A DNA stretch of 64,000 nt, taken from contig OZ022502.1 of assembly GCA_963989385.1 (NCBI GenBank), positions 2,324,501 through 2,388,500 on the forward strand. Direction: 5' to 3'. The notes beneath the pieces are model-generated. The model was not told the DNA's origin and ran no database searches. It saw only the letters and a program-made list of their open reading frames with translations. The stretch is from Ctena decussata. Taxonomy: Eukaryota; Mollusca; Bivalvia; Lucinida; Lucinidae. Positions 1 to 12,639 of this stretch are shown piece after piece. Position 1 is the stretch's first letter, and the number at the start of each line of letters is the position of its first letter. The position numbers were made by a program, and so were the translations under genes.

Positions 1-34
1 AATTGTCGCAGGTTCAACTCCAACGGACGGCACA
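1..34 (+). mobile_element. Possible SINE fragment cut by the window edge
   Basis: GGTTCAACTCC resembles a pol III B box. The A box would lie outside the window. Confidence 0.25.
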
Positions 35-894
35 TGTCCGATCCATTTTTCCAATAGACCAGAAAATGCACAGCCAGAGCCAGTGTGTTCTGAGCTGAAA
101 TAAGTGGCATCAGAGTCGCAGTTGGTGATTACAGCTCGTCAATGAACGTCGGTGGTAGCGCCCGCCTGATAAAACCGGCAAAACTGTACATGTGCACGCA
201 AGAACACACAAACAAACACTGAGTCAATATTCCTGATATGGTTTTGTAACCAGAAGCTGTGGTCTCCTTAAAACAAGAACGAATGGGCATAGTATTAAAA
301 CAAACAACGTGATCACTCCTTCAAGCCCAGTAAGAAGCGCAAACTTTAAGCGGATGCAGTCTCTACTTTAAGGGCTTTGCCTTTCTGCGCATGTATATTC
401 GGACACAATGTTAACACCACTCCACATGCCTGCAACATAATTTTATCTGCGAGCCTCCGCGTTAACATACATGTATTTATCCTCTGTGCAGACGGACAAT
501 TACTTTCTACGAAAATATGCGGAGATACGAAAGTTTGGACGGACACGAAAATAACAGGGAGAGGCAACTAGATTTTTTCTAGCGTTGGTTTTTGAAGAAT
601 TGAGAGACCAGAGTGGCCAGACCTGGAGTAAAGCAAAGTAAATGTGTAACTATTCGCGTACATGTATCCAGCCATCTGAATTATAGAAGCGTACAGAGTA
701 ATGTGTCTGCCTATAAAGAGCGATGAAGAGAGATTTCAAAGCTATTTCAACCAGAAAAGAGTCTTACGACAGAGTCAACAATCATACTCCTTTTCCTTAG
801 CATAACAGTAATTTTCGTTTTCTTTAGCAAAAGATACTTTGCTTTGGTGAATGATTACACTTTCAGTGGAAGCAAACCTGTCGTTTTCATTCTT

Positions 895-1340
895 TCCGGC
901 CTTCTAAATTCTTAAAAAGAAGAATTGCTGCCCAAGCAGCATAGTACTTCTTTTAAGAGAAGAGTCCCATTTTGGAAGTTTTTTTTATGAGGAAGTCACA
1001 ACAGTTTTTTCCCTTTGTACAATGATAAATACAATTACCTTATGGTACATTTTCAGGGGAGGCAACTCTGCCTCCATAATCAACATGGGTCAACTTTTAA
1101 AAGAAAGAATTTGCTCCGCTCGTGGCATTTTTTTCTTCCCTTTAAGAGTAGAGCACAGTTTAGAAATGCTTCCTGATCTGGGAATACAAACAGGAAGTCG
1201 CGAAAGTAACTTCCCTATACATGTATTAAAATGACGAAAAAACAGTGTAACCAGACGCCTTAAAGTCCAGTTGCATTTAGCTATTGACATACGCGTAGCA
1301 GCAAGAAAATCAGAATCAATACTTTGCAAATTCAAATACA
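895..1340. repeat. Dispersed repeat with GGGGAGGCAACTCTG core
   Basis: Segments such as TTTTCAGGGGAGGCAACTCTG and AACAGGAAGTCRC recur in diverged form at 36895-37120, 45105-45200 and 50950-51290. This is a dispersed non-coding family, probably a non-autonomous element. No coding content was seen. Confidence 0.4.
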
Positions 1341-2125
1341 GTTTGTATATACAGCTGTAAACGGATCAGACTCTGAACGTACTACATAAATACACAAGTT
1401 GCGCTAAGTCTGCGCTGTTGTTCATACTGTAATATGGCACATGTTGATTTCCATGCCTCTATCTACGGACACAGATGGAGTGATGGTAGGGTGACTTACG
1501 ACCTTACGTCATTTTTAACAGTATTAATCGTATCAGGACCATGGGATGATGATAATGACGAAAACCTGTATGAAATTGAACCCTGCATCGAACCAGGGAG
1601 GTCAGCAGGTTTGCGCATAGCTTTCTAAGCTACGGATACACCGTTCTGCGTAAACCGGGCGGAGGAGTAAAATATAAGGGAGAGTATTATGTACAAACTG
1701 TTAGATAACTGTGTTTAAAATGTAAAGATTGGAATATACTTTTCCCACTGTCAACAGATAAAGTGAATCTTCGAACTGAAAGTTCATCCGTCGAATGGTA
1801 TTAGCAACAGTGATCTAATATAGCTCTTGGAAAACATTTGTTCTGAATGAACAGTATTAACATTGGCAGGCAAACTCATCATAACTTCATAACTGAAAGA
1901 CAAACAAAATGTGGATCCTTAAATATTTACATTATTCTCAGTCATTCTGTTGAATTTACTAACAGAATGATTTTTCATACAAGCAATCGGACAGCCGACA
2001 ACAACTGACTGACTTTGGTATTTTTGACACTATCAGTACAAAGCAATGTCAATAAATGCTCAGCTAGACAGCTGCAACTAAATTGAATGTCATTTTTTTC
2101 TTCAAAAACTCGCACAGAGCAGTAC
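1341..2125. other. No recognised feature
   Basis: AT-rich sequence. A 64-codon frame at 1434-1628 has no recognisable similarity and no splice context I trust. Confidence 0.5.
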
Positions 2126-2129
2126 GTTA

Positions 2130-2654
2130 CTCCAACTAGGCGTACACCTTTATTGACAAAAAAGCTTAAACTCGGCGTACATGGGTTCTCCAACTCGCCG
2201 TATTTTCGTTAATTATGTATTTGCAACTCGGCGTGCACTTCAAACCATTACAGCCTGCCTACAAATGATTTCTATATTCACCACGGACAGGTTTCGACCG
2301 ATTTATCTATTACAATAGCTTCGATACATACCTGCCTAACTAATAAGGGACCTTTCAATCGGAAGATACATGTATTTGTAAATAAATACTGACTTCTTTT
2401 TCCGTAAAGGCACTCTCACTTGAAAGGATGTATTGGTTTGGTTAAATATTCTGTAAATTGAACATTGCATTCACGTGAAACTATATCAGTCTGAAAGCTT
2501 ATTCAGTTACAGATACACTCATACTAGTTTATTACTTTTAGATGATGAAAAGCCCTGATAAATTAACTTACTTTAAAGCCTGATGACATTCCCGAGACTT
2601 GTTTTCTTCTAACTCGGCGTACACTGCTCCAACTCGCATTTATAGGCGTACACG
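2130..2654 (+). repeat. Spaced short repeat CTCCAACTCGGCGTACAC
   Basis: Variants of CTCCAACTCGGCGTACAC occur at about 2130, 2168, 2188, 2224, 2611 and 2627, separated by unrelated sequence rather than arranged head to tail. Confidence 0.5.
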
Positions 2655-2765
2655 AATGGACACAGTGACAGAAAACCGGACCCGATAGCAAGTAACATTG
2701 AGGAACCACAGCAGAATTACCGCCTTGGAACGGTCAGTTAAAGATTACTGACAGGCTTAAACTAG
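2655..2765 (-). repeat. Dispersed repeat, ACCGTTCCAAGGCGGTA family
   Basis: The reverse complement shares ACCGTTCCAAGGCGGTA, a flanking GTAATCTTT and GTGGTTCCTC with plus-strand copies at 32692-32880 and 62195-62400. Confidence 0.5.
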
Positions 2766-3717
2766 TTTTACTGGATCCAATGCCTTACCGTCTGCTTCTG
2801 CAGTGCTTCGAAACATTTAGTTAGCTGTTTGGTCCACATGAAGGATTCTAACCCATCATTGAATCATCACAGAACCGACACAAATCACGGATAAGATCTA
2901 TAATGAGAACTTGACAGAAACAACGTATTGTGACACCTGAAGATCCATTTGGGTGTACAGCAACACCAATGGAAAGATACAACACCAACAGAAAAGAAAA
3001 CCATCAGTATGAACATTATATAAACAAGCAAGGCAAGCTCCGGCCCCAACCAACTAAACTAAATAGCCTTTTGTTGGGCCCATCATAGAGCCTAATACCC
3101 GACTAACCGTCATGCAATTAAAATGAGAGAAGCAAATGTATTGACCGTGATTGGGTTAACCACCAAATGTGGAGGCTGCAGCATTATATTTATGCTACAA
3201 CAACGTACACTGTATGATAATTTCTACTGTAGGTTTTATAGTGGCAATCGAGCTCTAGTTTCAGAAGTGTTGTTTATTAAGATTAAGTTAGCAGTTCTTC
3301 TGATTGTGGACTCGGTCGCCACTATAACTCACAATAGAAACAGTTGTATTTCATTGTTGTATGTTTTATGTTGTACATATAATTGTTATCAAAAAGCTTA
3401 GTTACTCGTTTTGATTGTAGAGATCAACGTAAAGGAGGTCTTTGAATACCGGAAGTCTCTCTTTTCCTGGCTGCGTCTCTGGGTCGGTGGTGAGTTCTTG
3501 ATAACCGGTGCCATCTTCAATTAGACACTGACTGAAGAAAGCTTGTGATTAATTTGACACTCGACGCCTGACAGAGAACATAACACACCTAACCCATGAA
3601 TAAGTTTCTTCATTGTGCCGTTTCATTCAAGTTTACGATGGAAACAGATTTGGAATATCAAACAACATCCAAAGAGAAGTATTGAACGTTTAAGTCTCAA
3701 TACAGAATAGTTGTTAA
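2766..3717. other. No recognised feature
   Basis: Unique-looking AT-rich sequence. The 92-codon frame at 3123-3401 is unrecognised. Confidence 0.4.
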
Positions 3718-3719
3718 TA

Positions 3720-4646
3720 CGAGGGTCATCCAATAAAGAGTGAGACTTGTTTAATATCTTACGAACCCTACCCCGTTACTTGAAAATTTTACCTTCATAT
3801 GTAAGACCAATAGCCAACTTTTCTGTGGTAAATTAAATTTAGATTTGAATTTAATTGAATTTAAATTTTGTCAACAACTTATTCGGCTATGGTTCGAAAT
3901 TTAAGGCACCAGCTAAGTCACTAGCCTGGATTCACCTCATAGTTAAACCACACAGGCAGGAATTGAGGTTTGGGATTTATTCAAATATTGGTATCCGAAC
4001 ATATTTTGACATTTTCTATATTTGATTGCATTACGTTTTAATTTTGATTATATTGTTTGGGCTATACATTAACCCACTGACGAACGGTTGCCACGCAACC
4101 AGTCTACTCGAGGAAACATGACCTTAAGTACTATGCACGATTTTCTGTTGCTATGAAGCACAAAGCACATCAACCGTGTGTTTCTTCAAAATGTGCATTA
4201 ATATACCTCACCGCTTAGAGTTAAGTACTTACCATTATGTAAATTTACTTTTAACTTATAAAACAAGTCTCATCGCACCGCCAATTATAATGCTCAAATT
4301 TTGCATTTTTCTTTCAATTTTTTAACTTAAATTCCTAGCTTCTTTGACAATTTCAGTTCAAAATCAATTATTTTACAAAATATGTTTCAAACCAATAACA
4401 CAGTATTTCTGGAATCTATAGGTGTGTTTCAGAAACCACGGCAACATTTTTACAAACTTGGCCAGGAGCTTCTTCCTTGCCTTCTGTTGTTGCTAGGCAA
4501 CAAGAAATCTAAGGCCAGATAAAAATCTGGGATACTTTGTTTTATGCGCTTTAGGATATTCCACGAGCTGATAATATTTTTGAAAGCAAAAGTAAATATA
4601 TTTACAAAATATAAATAAAATCCCATTCTTTATTGTATGACCCTCG
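3720..4646. mobile_element. Mariner-type non-autonomous element 1
   Basis: Terminal inverted repeats CGAGGGTCATCCAATAAA (left) and TTTATTGTATGACCCTCG (right) are flanked on both sides by TA, the Tc1/mariner target. Length is 927 bp, with no transposase ORF. The same TIR bounds a second element at 33853-34816. Confidence 0.75.
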
Positions 4647-4869
4647 TACTTCATACATTTCAGTTAAGAAGTGTCTGTGTATAGTTGGTATATACTGTAG
4701 AGGGCAAACTATTTCAACACAAAATAAAAATAAGTTTTGTTGAGTGTACGAAAAATATCCTTAATACAGTTGGAAAATTGCCTAGTTCGCCGAAATTAAG
4801 TCACCCAGAAAATCGGTATATGAAACATCTATCTAAATATCTTGGGAACGAACATCGCAAGTAAAAGCC

Positions 4870-6810
4870 CTGGGTCACTAGAGATGTTCTCGACCTCTGT
4901 GATAAGTGGAGAATTTTGAAGAAGAAGAGGTATAAAGCAGGAGGAGCAGACGAATACAGGGAAGCAAACAAGAGGATTCAGAAGGCAGCGAAGAAAGCGA
5001 AGGAGGACTGGATAGCTAGTCCGTGCGAGAAGATCGAAACTTGCCTGACCAAAAACGACAGCAAGAAAGCATACCAGCTGGTGAAGGATCTAACTCTAGA
5101 CAAACAGGCTAGATCCACAACTATCCAGGACAAGTCTGGGAAATGTCTTACAGAGGAACAAGAGATTCTCAGCAGATGGACAGAATATTGCTCAGAACTA
5201 TACAACCATGAGACCTACGGTTACAACGCAGTTATGCACTGCAATCAGTCCCCCCCCGGAAGAAGATCAACAACGATACTTCGTGAGGAAGTTGAGATTG
5301 CAGTAGCAGCACTAAAGTAGGGGAAATCTGCCGGAGTTGATAATTTACCAGCAGAACTTTTTCAAGCTGGCGGGGAGACCATGATTGATGTTTTAACAAA
5401 TATCTGTAACTGGATCTAAAGAACAGAACAATGACCTACCCCTTGGATTCAGTCGCTTATTATTACGCTCCCTAAAAAGGGCAACCTACAGCTCTGACAG
5501 AACTACAGAGCCATCAGCCTCATCAGTCATTCAAGCAAAGTCATGCTGAAAGTCATCTTGAACAGGCTTAAACCACAAGCCGAAGAGATAATCGCTGAGG
5601 AACAGGCTGGGTTCCGAGCAGGGAGGTGCACCACAGATCAGATCTTTTACCTTAGAATCCTGTGAGAAAGTATCTCCAACACCAGCAAAATATGTACCAG
5701 TGTCATGTCTTCATTGATTTCAAAAAGCCTTTGACAGGGTATGGCATGCAGCCTTATGGGCCACCATGCGGAAGTACAATATCGGTGCAAATCTAGTTTG
5801 CACCATTGAGCAGCTATACTACAAGGCAACAAGTGCAGTCCTGATAAATGGCAGCACGGGAGAATGGTTCAAAACAACAGTTGAAGTAAGACGAGGTTGT
5901 CTTCTGTCACCCACCCTCTTCAACATTTTTCTCGAACGGATCATATCTGATGCTCTGGAAGAACATGACGGAAAGGTTAGCATAGGTGGCAGAAACATTA
6001 CCAATCTGCGGTTTGCCGATGACATAGACACTCTAGCTGAGGAAGAGCAGGAACTTGAAGCTCTAGTTGAAAGTCTCGATCAAACATGCACAAGGTAGAA
6101 GATGGAGATCAGTGCTGAAAACACCAAACTGATAAAAAAAGAAAAACAGCGCAGATGGCATCCAGAGGGAGATCAAGGTAAAAAAGGGCAGAAGCTGGGT
6201 ACCGAAACAAGCTTCAAATATGCTGGAGCAGTTGTCTGAGATGATGGCTCAAAACAGGAGGTTCCTTCAAGGATTCCACAAGCCACTTCAGCCTAACCAA
6301 GCTGAAACCAATTTGGAGAGATAACAAAATATCTCTTGGATCAAAGGTGAAATTTATGCGCTCCCTGGTCATTTCCACATTTCTGTATGCCTGTGAATCG
6401 TGAACTTTGACAGCAGAGTTAGAGAAAAGAACGCAGGCCTTTGAGATGAGATGCTACCGAAGGTTACTAAACATTTCATACAAGGACCATATAACAAATG
6501 AGAAGGTTCGCACGAAGATCCAAGCAGCCATTGGAGAACATAATGAATGGTCAAGAAACGGAAACTAAGGTGGTTTGGCAACGTCTCAAGGTCACCTGGT
6601 TTAGAAGGTTTAGCAAAGACGATTCTACAGGGCAAAGAGAAAGGAAAAAGAAGAAGAGGCAGACCGAAGAAGAGGTGGGAAGACAATATTAAAGAGTGGA
6701 CAGGGATGGATTTTCAAGCTCAACTAGGGCAGCTGAAGGCAGGGCAAGGTGGATGGGGATTGTTTCGAAGTGCCCCAACGACCTAGTACGGTTATGGGAT
6801 AGAATAGAAT
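4870..6810 (+). pseudogene. Degenerate LINE: reverse transcriptase and C-terminal region
   Basis: Scattered in-frame pieces in all three forward frames match a non-LTR reverse transcriptase in the right order: a linker region (4916-5320), KSAGVDNLPAELF, EEQAGFRAGR, RRGCLLSPTLFNIFLERI, the catalytic-site variant LRFADDID (about 6006-6029), and a basic C-terminal stretch GKRRRGRPKKRWEDNIKEW near 6631-6690. Many stops and frameshifts (for example TAG at 5318) make it non-functional. No endonuclease domain is present, so it is 5'-truncated. It ends in an A-rich GATAGAATAGAATAG tail. The clade is not certain; it looks RTE- or CR1-like. Confidence 0.8.
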
Positions 6811-7465
6811 AGATCTAAATCCACACAGCTCCATGCAGAGTACGTAGCAGGAGCTTTTAATATTGCTTGATGAGCTGCCTTCGCATTTTTCGTCAGTGAA
6901 ACTATACTCCAGCTAAAGAAGGGGAAGAAATACGAGAGAGAAAAAAGCAGAAGGGATTGAAACAAGTATGGTACAATTCCACTTGCAGTAAAGGCATTGA
7001 GCAAACAGCAAATCAGTTAAACTAAACAGTCATTCACTAGCACAAACCTCATGCATGCTTTAATGACTAATCATTTTATTGCAGTCAATAAATGGAATCA
7101 GATACAAGTAATAACGAAATAGATTTATTCTCAATCCATGTTTTAGCACTAAGATTGGTAAAACCACACATCAGTTAGAAAAACAGATGCATTATCGTTA
7201 GATGTCTGTGTTGTATAATTTTTGGCCAGAGAAACCTTTTTGGATACAGCTTTTGAAATCTAACTACCGGCTAAAACCGCCCGTTGTTCCTAGTTTCTCT
7301 TCCCGATATTCTTTTTGTCTTGAAAAACGAGACAGACAAGGGCATCAAAAAAGGAACCAGTCTACACTGATAAGGATGGTATAAAATAGTTATACCATGG
7401 TCGTAGTATCGTTCAAAGTATATACGCATCATGCAGTGGATCAGTCATCCATAATGCAGGGAGTT
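6811..7465. other. No recognised feature
   Basis: Sequence without repeats or coding signal that I can identify. Confidence 0.4.
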
Positions 7466-7675
7466 TGCTTACACATGGCTGAGGTTGCATGGTGGGGGAC
7501 GCCTCCGCTCGTGAGTTGATACGTAAGTGTTTCTTACTTGTGTCTCGTGGAATGCGTCAGTAAATATGGCTTGGTAAGGGCTGAGACCTACCCTATTCAT
7601 TATTTTCAAACTTTTGGGGTTAAGCAAACTGAAGAAGTTAAATACAGAAACGCGCATCTGTCGCACTAAATTTGT
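7466..7675 (-). repeat. Dispersed repeat, TAGTGCGACAGACGCGCG family
   Basis: The reverse complement begins AATTTAGTGCGACAGATGCG and continues TTTCTGTATTTAACTTCTTC; the same order appears at 12640-12800 and 40540-40690 (plus strand), with partial copies at 12095-12205 and 26276-26350. Similar translated frames in these places are shadows of the repeat. Confidence 0.6.
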
Positions 7676-8180
7676 TACAGTGGCGTTTTTATTTAACACC
7701 CAACTTGGGTTGCTATCCCCTCCCTTCCTATTCCTTCGACACCACCAGGAATTTATTGCTGACCGTTACAAGGCCCATTGTGTTTTAAGTCCGCTTATCT
7801 GTTTTGTCTGTGTCTTCATTTTCATTCCGATGGATGTTTTATGTGTATAGTATGCCTGGAAATTATTGAGCTTTTCTGTTGTTTTTTACAATTGGTGATT
7901 CCCGGCTCTTTCAGTAAATCATTTACCTGATAGAACATTCAGAAGGAATAGAAGAAATAATTTTTGGCCATAGCATTTCATTTTACTAGCGTATTCTGTA
8001 ATTTATGTTCATTTGTGGGACGAAGGGATATAAAACGCAAAGTAATAGTTCGTTGATAAATACTCTGTTCTCATAAAATATTCTCGTATTGATTTTGGAA
8101 AGTAAATTAATTCAGCTACTGAATTTTGGGTCCAGAGCCTTATAAACTAAATCTTAAACATTTTGGGCTCTTTAGCATTC
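7676..8180. other. No recognised feature
   Basis: AT-rich; nothing supportable seen. Confidence 0.4.
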
Positions 8181-8189
8181 AATGCATAG

Positions 8190-10310
8190 TGAAACAAGTA
8201 GCCCAAAGGGCAACAATTGCTCACCTGAGAGACATTGTAAACCTATAGGGATATTTAAGATGCTCAAGGGCAGCTAACTCCACAGTCAGTGGTCCAATCA
8301 GGCTGAAAATTAAACTCATCCAAAACATTATGTATGCCCTCATTTAATATATGCAAGTTTAAAAAGTATCCGATCAAGAGCACAATAGACAGAGCTGTCA
8401 AGGGCAGCTAACTTCGTAGTGGTTGGCCTGATCTGGCCAAAATTTGAACTTGTTTAAGATATTATGCATTTCCTCATTACCTGCAAGTTTGAAAAGGATC
8501 GGATCAGTAGAAACAAAGAAAAAGTGGCGACATTGATTTTTTGGATGCTCAGGGCAGGAACTCCATAGTCAGTGGTGGGATCTAGCCGAAATGCTAACTA
8601 ATCCAAGCTTTTATGTATATCCTCATTACCTGCAAGTATGAAGAGGATCCGATGAAAAATGATAATGTGATGACGTTGTTTTCTCCATTATAAGACTATG
8701 GGATTTTTTTCAAACGCTCAAGGGCAGCTAACTCCGTAGTCTCTGCTCGAATCCGGCCAAATTTCGAACTCATCCAAGCTCTTATGTATATCATCATTAC
8801 CTGCAAGTATGATAAGGTTCTAATCAAAAACCTTGATTGCAGCACCCTGAAAGTCAAACTTGCTCGAGATATTGTCATGCCCTACATTTGTGTGAATTTA
8901 TTTTAAAATCCGTTGAGAAATGTAGGTGCTAGAGCGATGACAAAGTTTTTCTAAAAATAGCCGCAGTGACCTTGACCTTGGGCACAGCATCCTGAAAGTC
9001 GTACTGGCTTGAGATATTGTCAAACCCTACATTTGTGTCAAGTTATTTCAAAATCCATGGAGAAATGAAGGTGCTAGAGCGATGACAAAGTTTTTCTAAA
9101 AATAGCCACCGTGACCTTGACCTTGGGCACAACACCCCGGAAGTCAAAGGTGTTTGAGATATTGTTATGCCCTACATTTGTGTGAAGTTGATTTAAAATC
9201 CGTTGAGAAATGTAGGCGCTAGAGCGATGACCAAGTTTTTCTAAAAATAGCCACAGTGACCTTGACCTTGGGTGCAGCACATTGAAACTCAAAATTGTTC
9301 GAGATATTGTCATGCCCTACATTTGTGTGAAGTTATTTTAAAATCTACTGAGAAATGTAGGTGCTAGAGCGCTGACAAAGTTTTTCTAAAAATAGACACA
9401 GTGACCTTGACCTTAAGCGCAGCATAATGAAAGTCGAACTTGCTTGAGATACTGTCATGTTCTACGTTTGTGTGAAGTTATTCTAAAATCTGCTGAGAAA
9501 TGTAGGCGCTAGAGCGCTGACAAAGTTTTTCTAAAAATAGCCACATTGACCTTGACCTTGGGTGCAGCATCCTGAAAGTCGAACTTGCTCGAGATATTGT
9601 CATGCCCTACATTTGTGTGAAGTTATTTTAAAATCCGTTGAGAAATGTAGGCAATAGAGCTCTGACAAAATTTTCTAAAAATATGAGATGACGTTGTTTT
9701 CTCCATTATAAGACTAATGGAATTTTTTCAAACGCTCAAGGGCAGCTAACTCCATAGCTCGAATCCGGCCAAATTTCGAGCTCATTCAAGCTCTTATGTA
9801 TGTCATCATTACCTGCAAGTATGATAAGGATCTAAGCAAAAACAGTTGAGAAAACGTGATGACGCCATTTTCCCCATTATAACCCCATGGGATTTTTTTC
9901 AAACGCTCAAGGGCAGCTAACTCCATAGTCTGTGCTCAAATCCGGCCAAATTTCGAGCTATTTCAAGCTCTTGTATATGTCATCATTACTTGCAAGTATG
10001 ATCAGGATCTAATAAAAAACAGTCGAGAAAACGTGATGACGCCATTTTCCCCATTATAACCCTATGGGGGCTATCTGTTGCCATGGAAACCAGAGTTCTA
10101 AGCTGATCGGTACCATAACCAAATGCAGCCTTTCCCCTACCCAAATGATGCTTCAGATAAAATTTGATTGCGATCGGCCCACTGGTCTCTGAGATATTTA
10201 TGTTTGAAAGTGTTGACGCACCCACCAACGCACCCACGCACGGACGGACGATGGCTCGACTCCCATCCTGTAAGCTCACCTCTGAGCCTTCGGCTCAGAT
10301 GAGCTAATAA
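8190..10310 (+). repeat. Composite tandem-repeat element A: 145-bp monomers, ACGGACGG run, end hairpin
   Basis: A core of 145-bp monomers is marked by (G/T)TGACCTTGACCTT at 8966, 9111, 9256, 9401 and 9546, an exact 145-bp period. It is flanked on both sides by repeats of the form GCTCAAGGGCAGCTAACTCC (about 8270, 8400, 8550, 8717, 9735, 9906). The right end carries CGGACGGACG (10241-10250) and then a perfect-stem hairpin CTGAGCCTTCGGCTCAG within 10273-10305. No coding capacity. The layout resembles bivalve pearl/Helitron-like non-autonomous elements, an assignment I infer. Confidence 0.75.
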
Positions 10311-11264
10311 GTATTTAACCAAAGTGATCTTGTTTTTTTGATATCATATTTCATACAAGAAATGTACGTATGTACCATTTAATTGCTTTCAGTTTTTGTT
10401 TAGGGACAGTACTATCTAAGGTTGCTATAACTTGTTTCCAATCCCTTTGTTAGAATGTAATAAAATATGTTTAATCAATTGTGCGTCAATACGTCGGGAA
10501 ACTCAATTAGCTGCATGTTCTCCCACCTGAGACTTGGACATATTAAACATCGTTCACTGTAGCAAAGTTAGATTATTAGCCCGCTTGTGTGCACACTGAG
10601 TACCAGTCAAGGTCTCATTGACCGTCACCTCCAAACTGCATATTGAACTTTTAATTAACATCAACCTTGAATCGCATGCGAATAACCAATTATCCAAACA
10701 CACCAAAGGCCGAACACTTTACAAACTTGGACCCGTTAGGGAATATATCTTATTTAATTACAGTTAAGCCTATTCTGTTAATCCAGCAAAACTCGGATAA
10801 TATATTTAAAACTTATCAAAGTGTTTCATGGCAGCAACTAATACATTTTTGTTATATAGGTTTCAGCTTGAAACAATTTTAAATCCAAATAATAAAGCTA
10901 GACAACCCCACTGGTATCCCAAAGACCTAAAATTATACCAAGGCCTCCAAAAACATCTAAAACTCACAAACTCAACATCAAGTAGACATGTCGGGCTTCT
11001 ATTCGGCGGGAAAAAAGCATTACTGTAACAGTGCTCGCAAATGAAGAGCAACGACCGTTTGCCCTTATCAATTAACATTTAATGACTACATCTACTGAAA
11101 AGAAAAAAAACATATAATCTTATTATCTGGTGATAATTTGAGAAACAAGCTGTTTTTCAGAGCCAACATTCAAACAGGGTTAGAGTTAGGGTTAGAGTAT
11201 TTAGGGAACCCATAACACATTGTTATTGTATCATCATGAGCAGCAGTAATCTCTGTATCTTAAA
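10311..11264. other. No recognised gene; short telomere-like string
   Basis: Mostly AT-rich sequence. At 11177-11206 there are degenerate TTAGGG-like units (GGGTTAGAGTTAGGGTTAGA), too few to call an interstitial telomere array. Confidence 0.35.
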
Positions 11265-11505
11265 ATATAAATATATTATCATTCTTTAACAATTTCTTCC
11301 AGATATTTGATTTCAACTTTCGTCTTATTTTAGGACAATCTCGGTGTGCTTTTGAATACCAACACCCTATCAATATTGTCTATGTCTAAATGAGTAAATA
11401 TACCGTCATTCTCTAGAAATTTCTTCTAGACATTTGATTTCAAATTTCATCTTATTTCAGGACATTTTATTCTTTTTGCGCTTGTAAATACCATAACCCC
11501 ATCAA
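11265..11505 (+). repeat. Two-copy tandem duplication, about 125 bp
   Basis: TTTCTTCCAGATATTTGATT at about 11291 is repeated as TTTCTTCTAGACATTTGATT near 11420, and the downstream parts (TCTTATTTTAGGACA / TCTTATTTCAGGACA and AATACCAACACCC / AATACCATAACCC) follow in the same order. Confidence 0.6.
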
Positions 11506-12094
11506 AGCAGCTTCATTAAATTTAAAGCAGTTTGTTAAATAGGTTCTAAATAGTATTGACCATTAGGAGAAATGGACAGTTCATTAGAGTGCTAGGTAGT
11601 TTCCGCTTCCGAAGCCTCGCCAGTGGTCCCTGATACTAAGATGGCAGAGAAAGTCAGACAAAGTTCGGGCAAACTAGTTGGTTATTTAGAGCAGAATAAA
11701 ACAATTTAGAACCCCATTTGAAAAATAATACTGAAAACCAAGAATGACCAAAATTTAATAAAAACCAAATAAAGATTTAAATAAATAAATCGTTGCAACT
11801 ATGTTTAAACGATAGATGACTTAGAATGGGCTTTTTAATCTCATTTAAACTACACAATTCTGATGTACGGTGTTAAGATTCAACTTAAGCATCAGGGTTA
11901 AAGGATTGACTTTCGTGAGCAATAGAGCCGGATTTTGAATTAAGTTTCGCTGTTGTAGTTAGGTGACAAATATGTTTACAAAATCCGAGTCTGTCTTTCT
12001 CTGACTTAGGATAATATTTACTACGACAAAATGAAGCAAAATCATGGTAAGCATCATTCTAGTAATCATACCGCTCTTCCGGACTGCGTTCGGC
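11506..12094. other. No recognised feature
   Basis: AT-rich; nothing supportable. Confidence 0.4.
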
Positions 12095-12205
12095 AGGAGC
12101 GTCTTTCTCCATTTAACGTATTCAGTGTCGCTAAATTCTTAAACGTTTGAAAAAAATATGTTGAGGGCAACTGACACTACCCTTCCGAGCACATACTTAG
12201 CGATG
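12095..12205 (+). repeat. Partial dispersed repeat, same family as 7466-7675
   Basis: Contains ATTTAACGTATTCAGTGTCGCTAAA followed by GTTTGAAA, GGCAACTGACACT and CTTCCGAGC in the family order. Confidence 0.45.
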
Positions 12206-12449
12206 CAACCCAGGAGAAAGATGGGCCACAGGCAGTAGGTAAGGCATGCTTGCGTATCAGAAAACTGTATAGTGCAGACGAACCCAAAAAAGTTTTGTCA
12301 ACCTCTTTGACTCGAAAAGAAGAACAGCCACGAACTTTATAAAGGAGATAATAGATAAAGCGAAAAGCTGAAAAATGAGTGTGTGAGTAACAAAAACGTA
12401 ACAACGTATTAGTAACTTAGGGTTTAACATCACCAAAACAGAGGTCATA

Positions 12450-12580
12450 CGGAGAAGGTACCGCGGCTTAAAGTCTCAATCGAGAAACTTGAGGAGCGGG
12501 AGGGGCTGGATCGACACTGTGACCCCTGGATTGGTATTCTAGATCCTATACCACAACACTACCACCGCTCTCTAAAGAAG
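12450..12580 (-). mobile_element. tRNA-derived SINE (family 1)
   Basis: On the minus strand a tRNA-like head starts GAGCGGTGGTAGTGTTGTGG (A-box region) and continues to a degenerate B box near GTGTCGATCCAGCCCC. The body, with GAGACTTTAAGCCGCGGTACC, matches the copy at 36505-36650. Confidence 0.6.
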
Positions 12581-12639
12581 CTGCGACAAGGGAAAATAAG
12601 CAAACAAATAAGATGAAGTCAGATATGAGTTAACTTTAT

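Noticed and set aside
1434..1628. Coding exon
   Set aside because: Open frame without recognisable similarity, splice sites or compositional support.
7469..7699. Small conserved protein with similar frames near 40.5 kb
   Set aside because: The similarity comes from a dispersed repeat, not from a coding sequence; frames are interrupted in other copies.
8190..10310. CRISPR array
   Set aside because: Monomers of 145 bp with diverged but homologous content throughout; no short repeat-spacer pattern, and the DNA is eukaryotic.
11177..11206. Interstitial telomere array
   Set aside because: Only two or three degenerate TTAGGG units.
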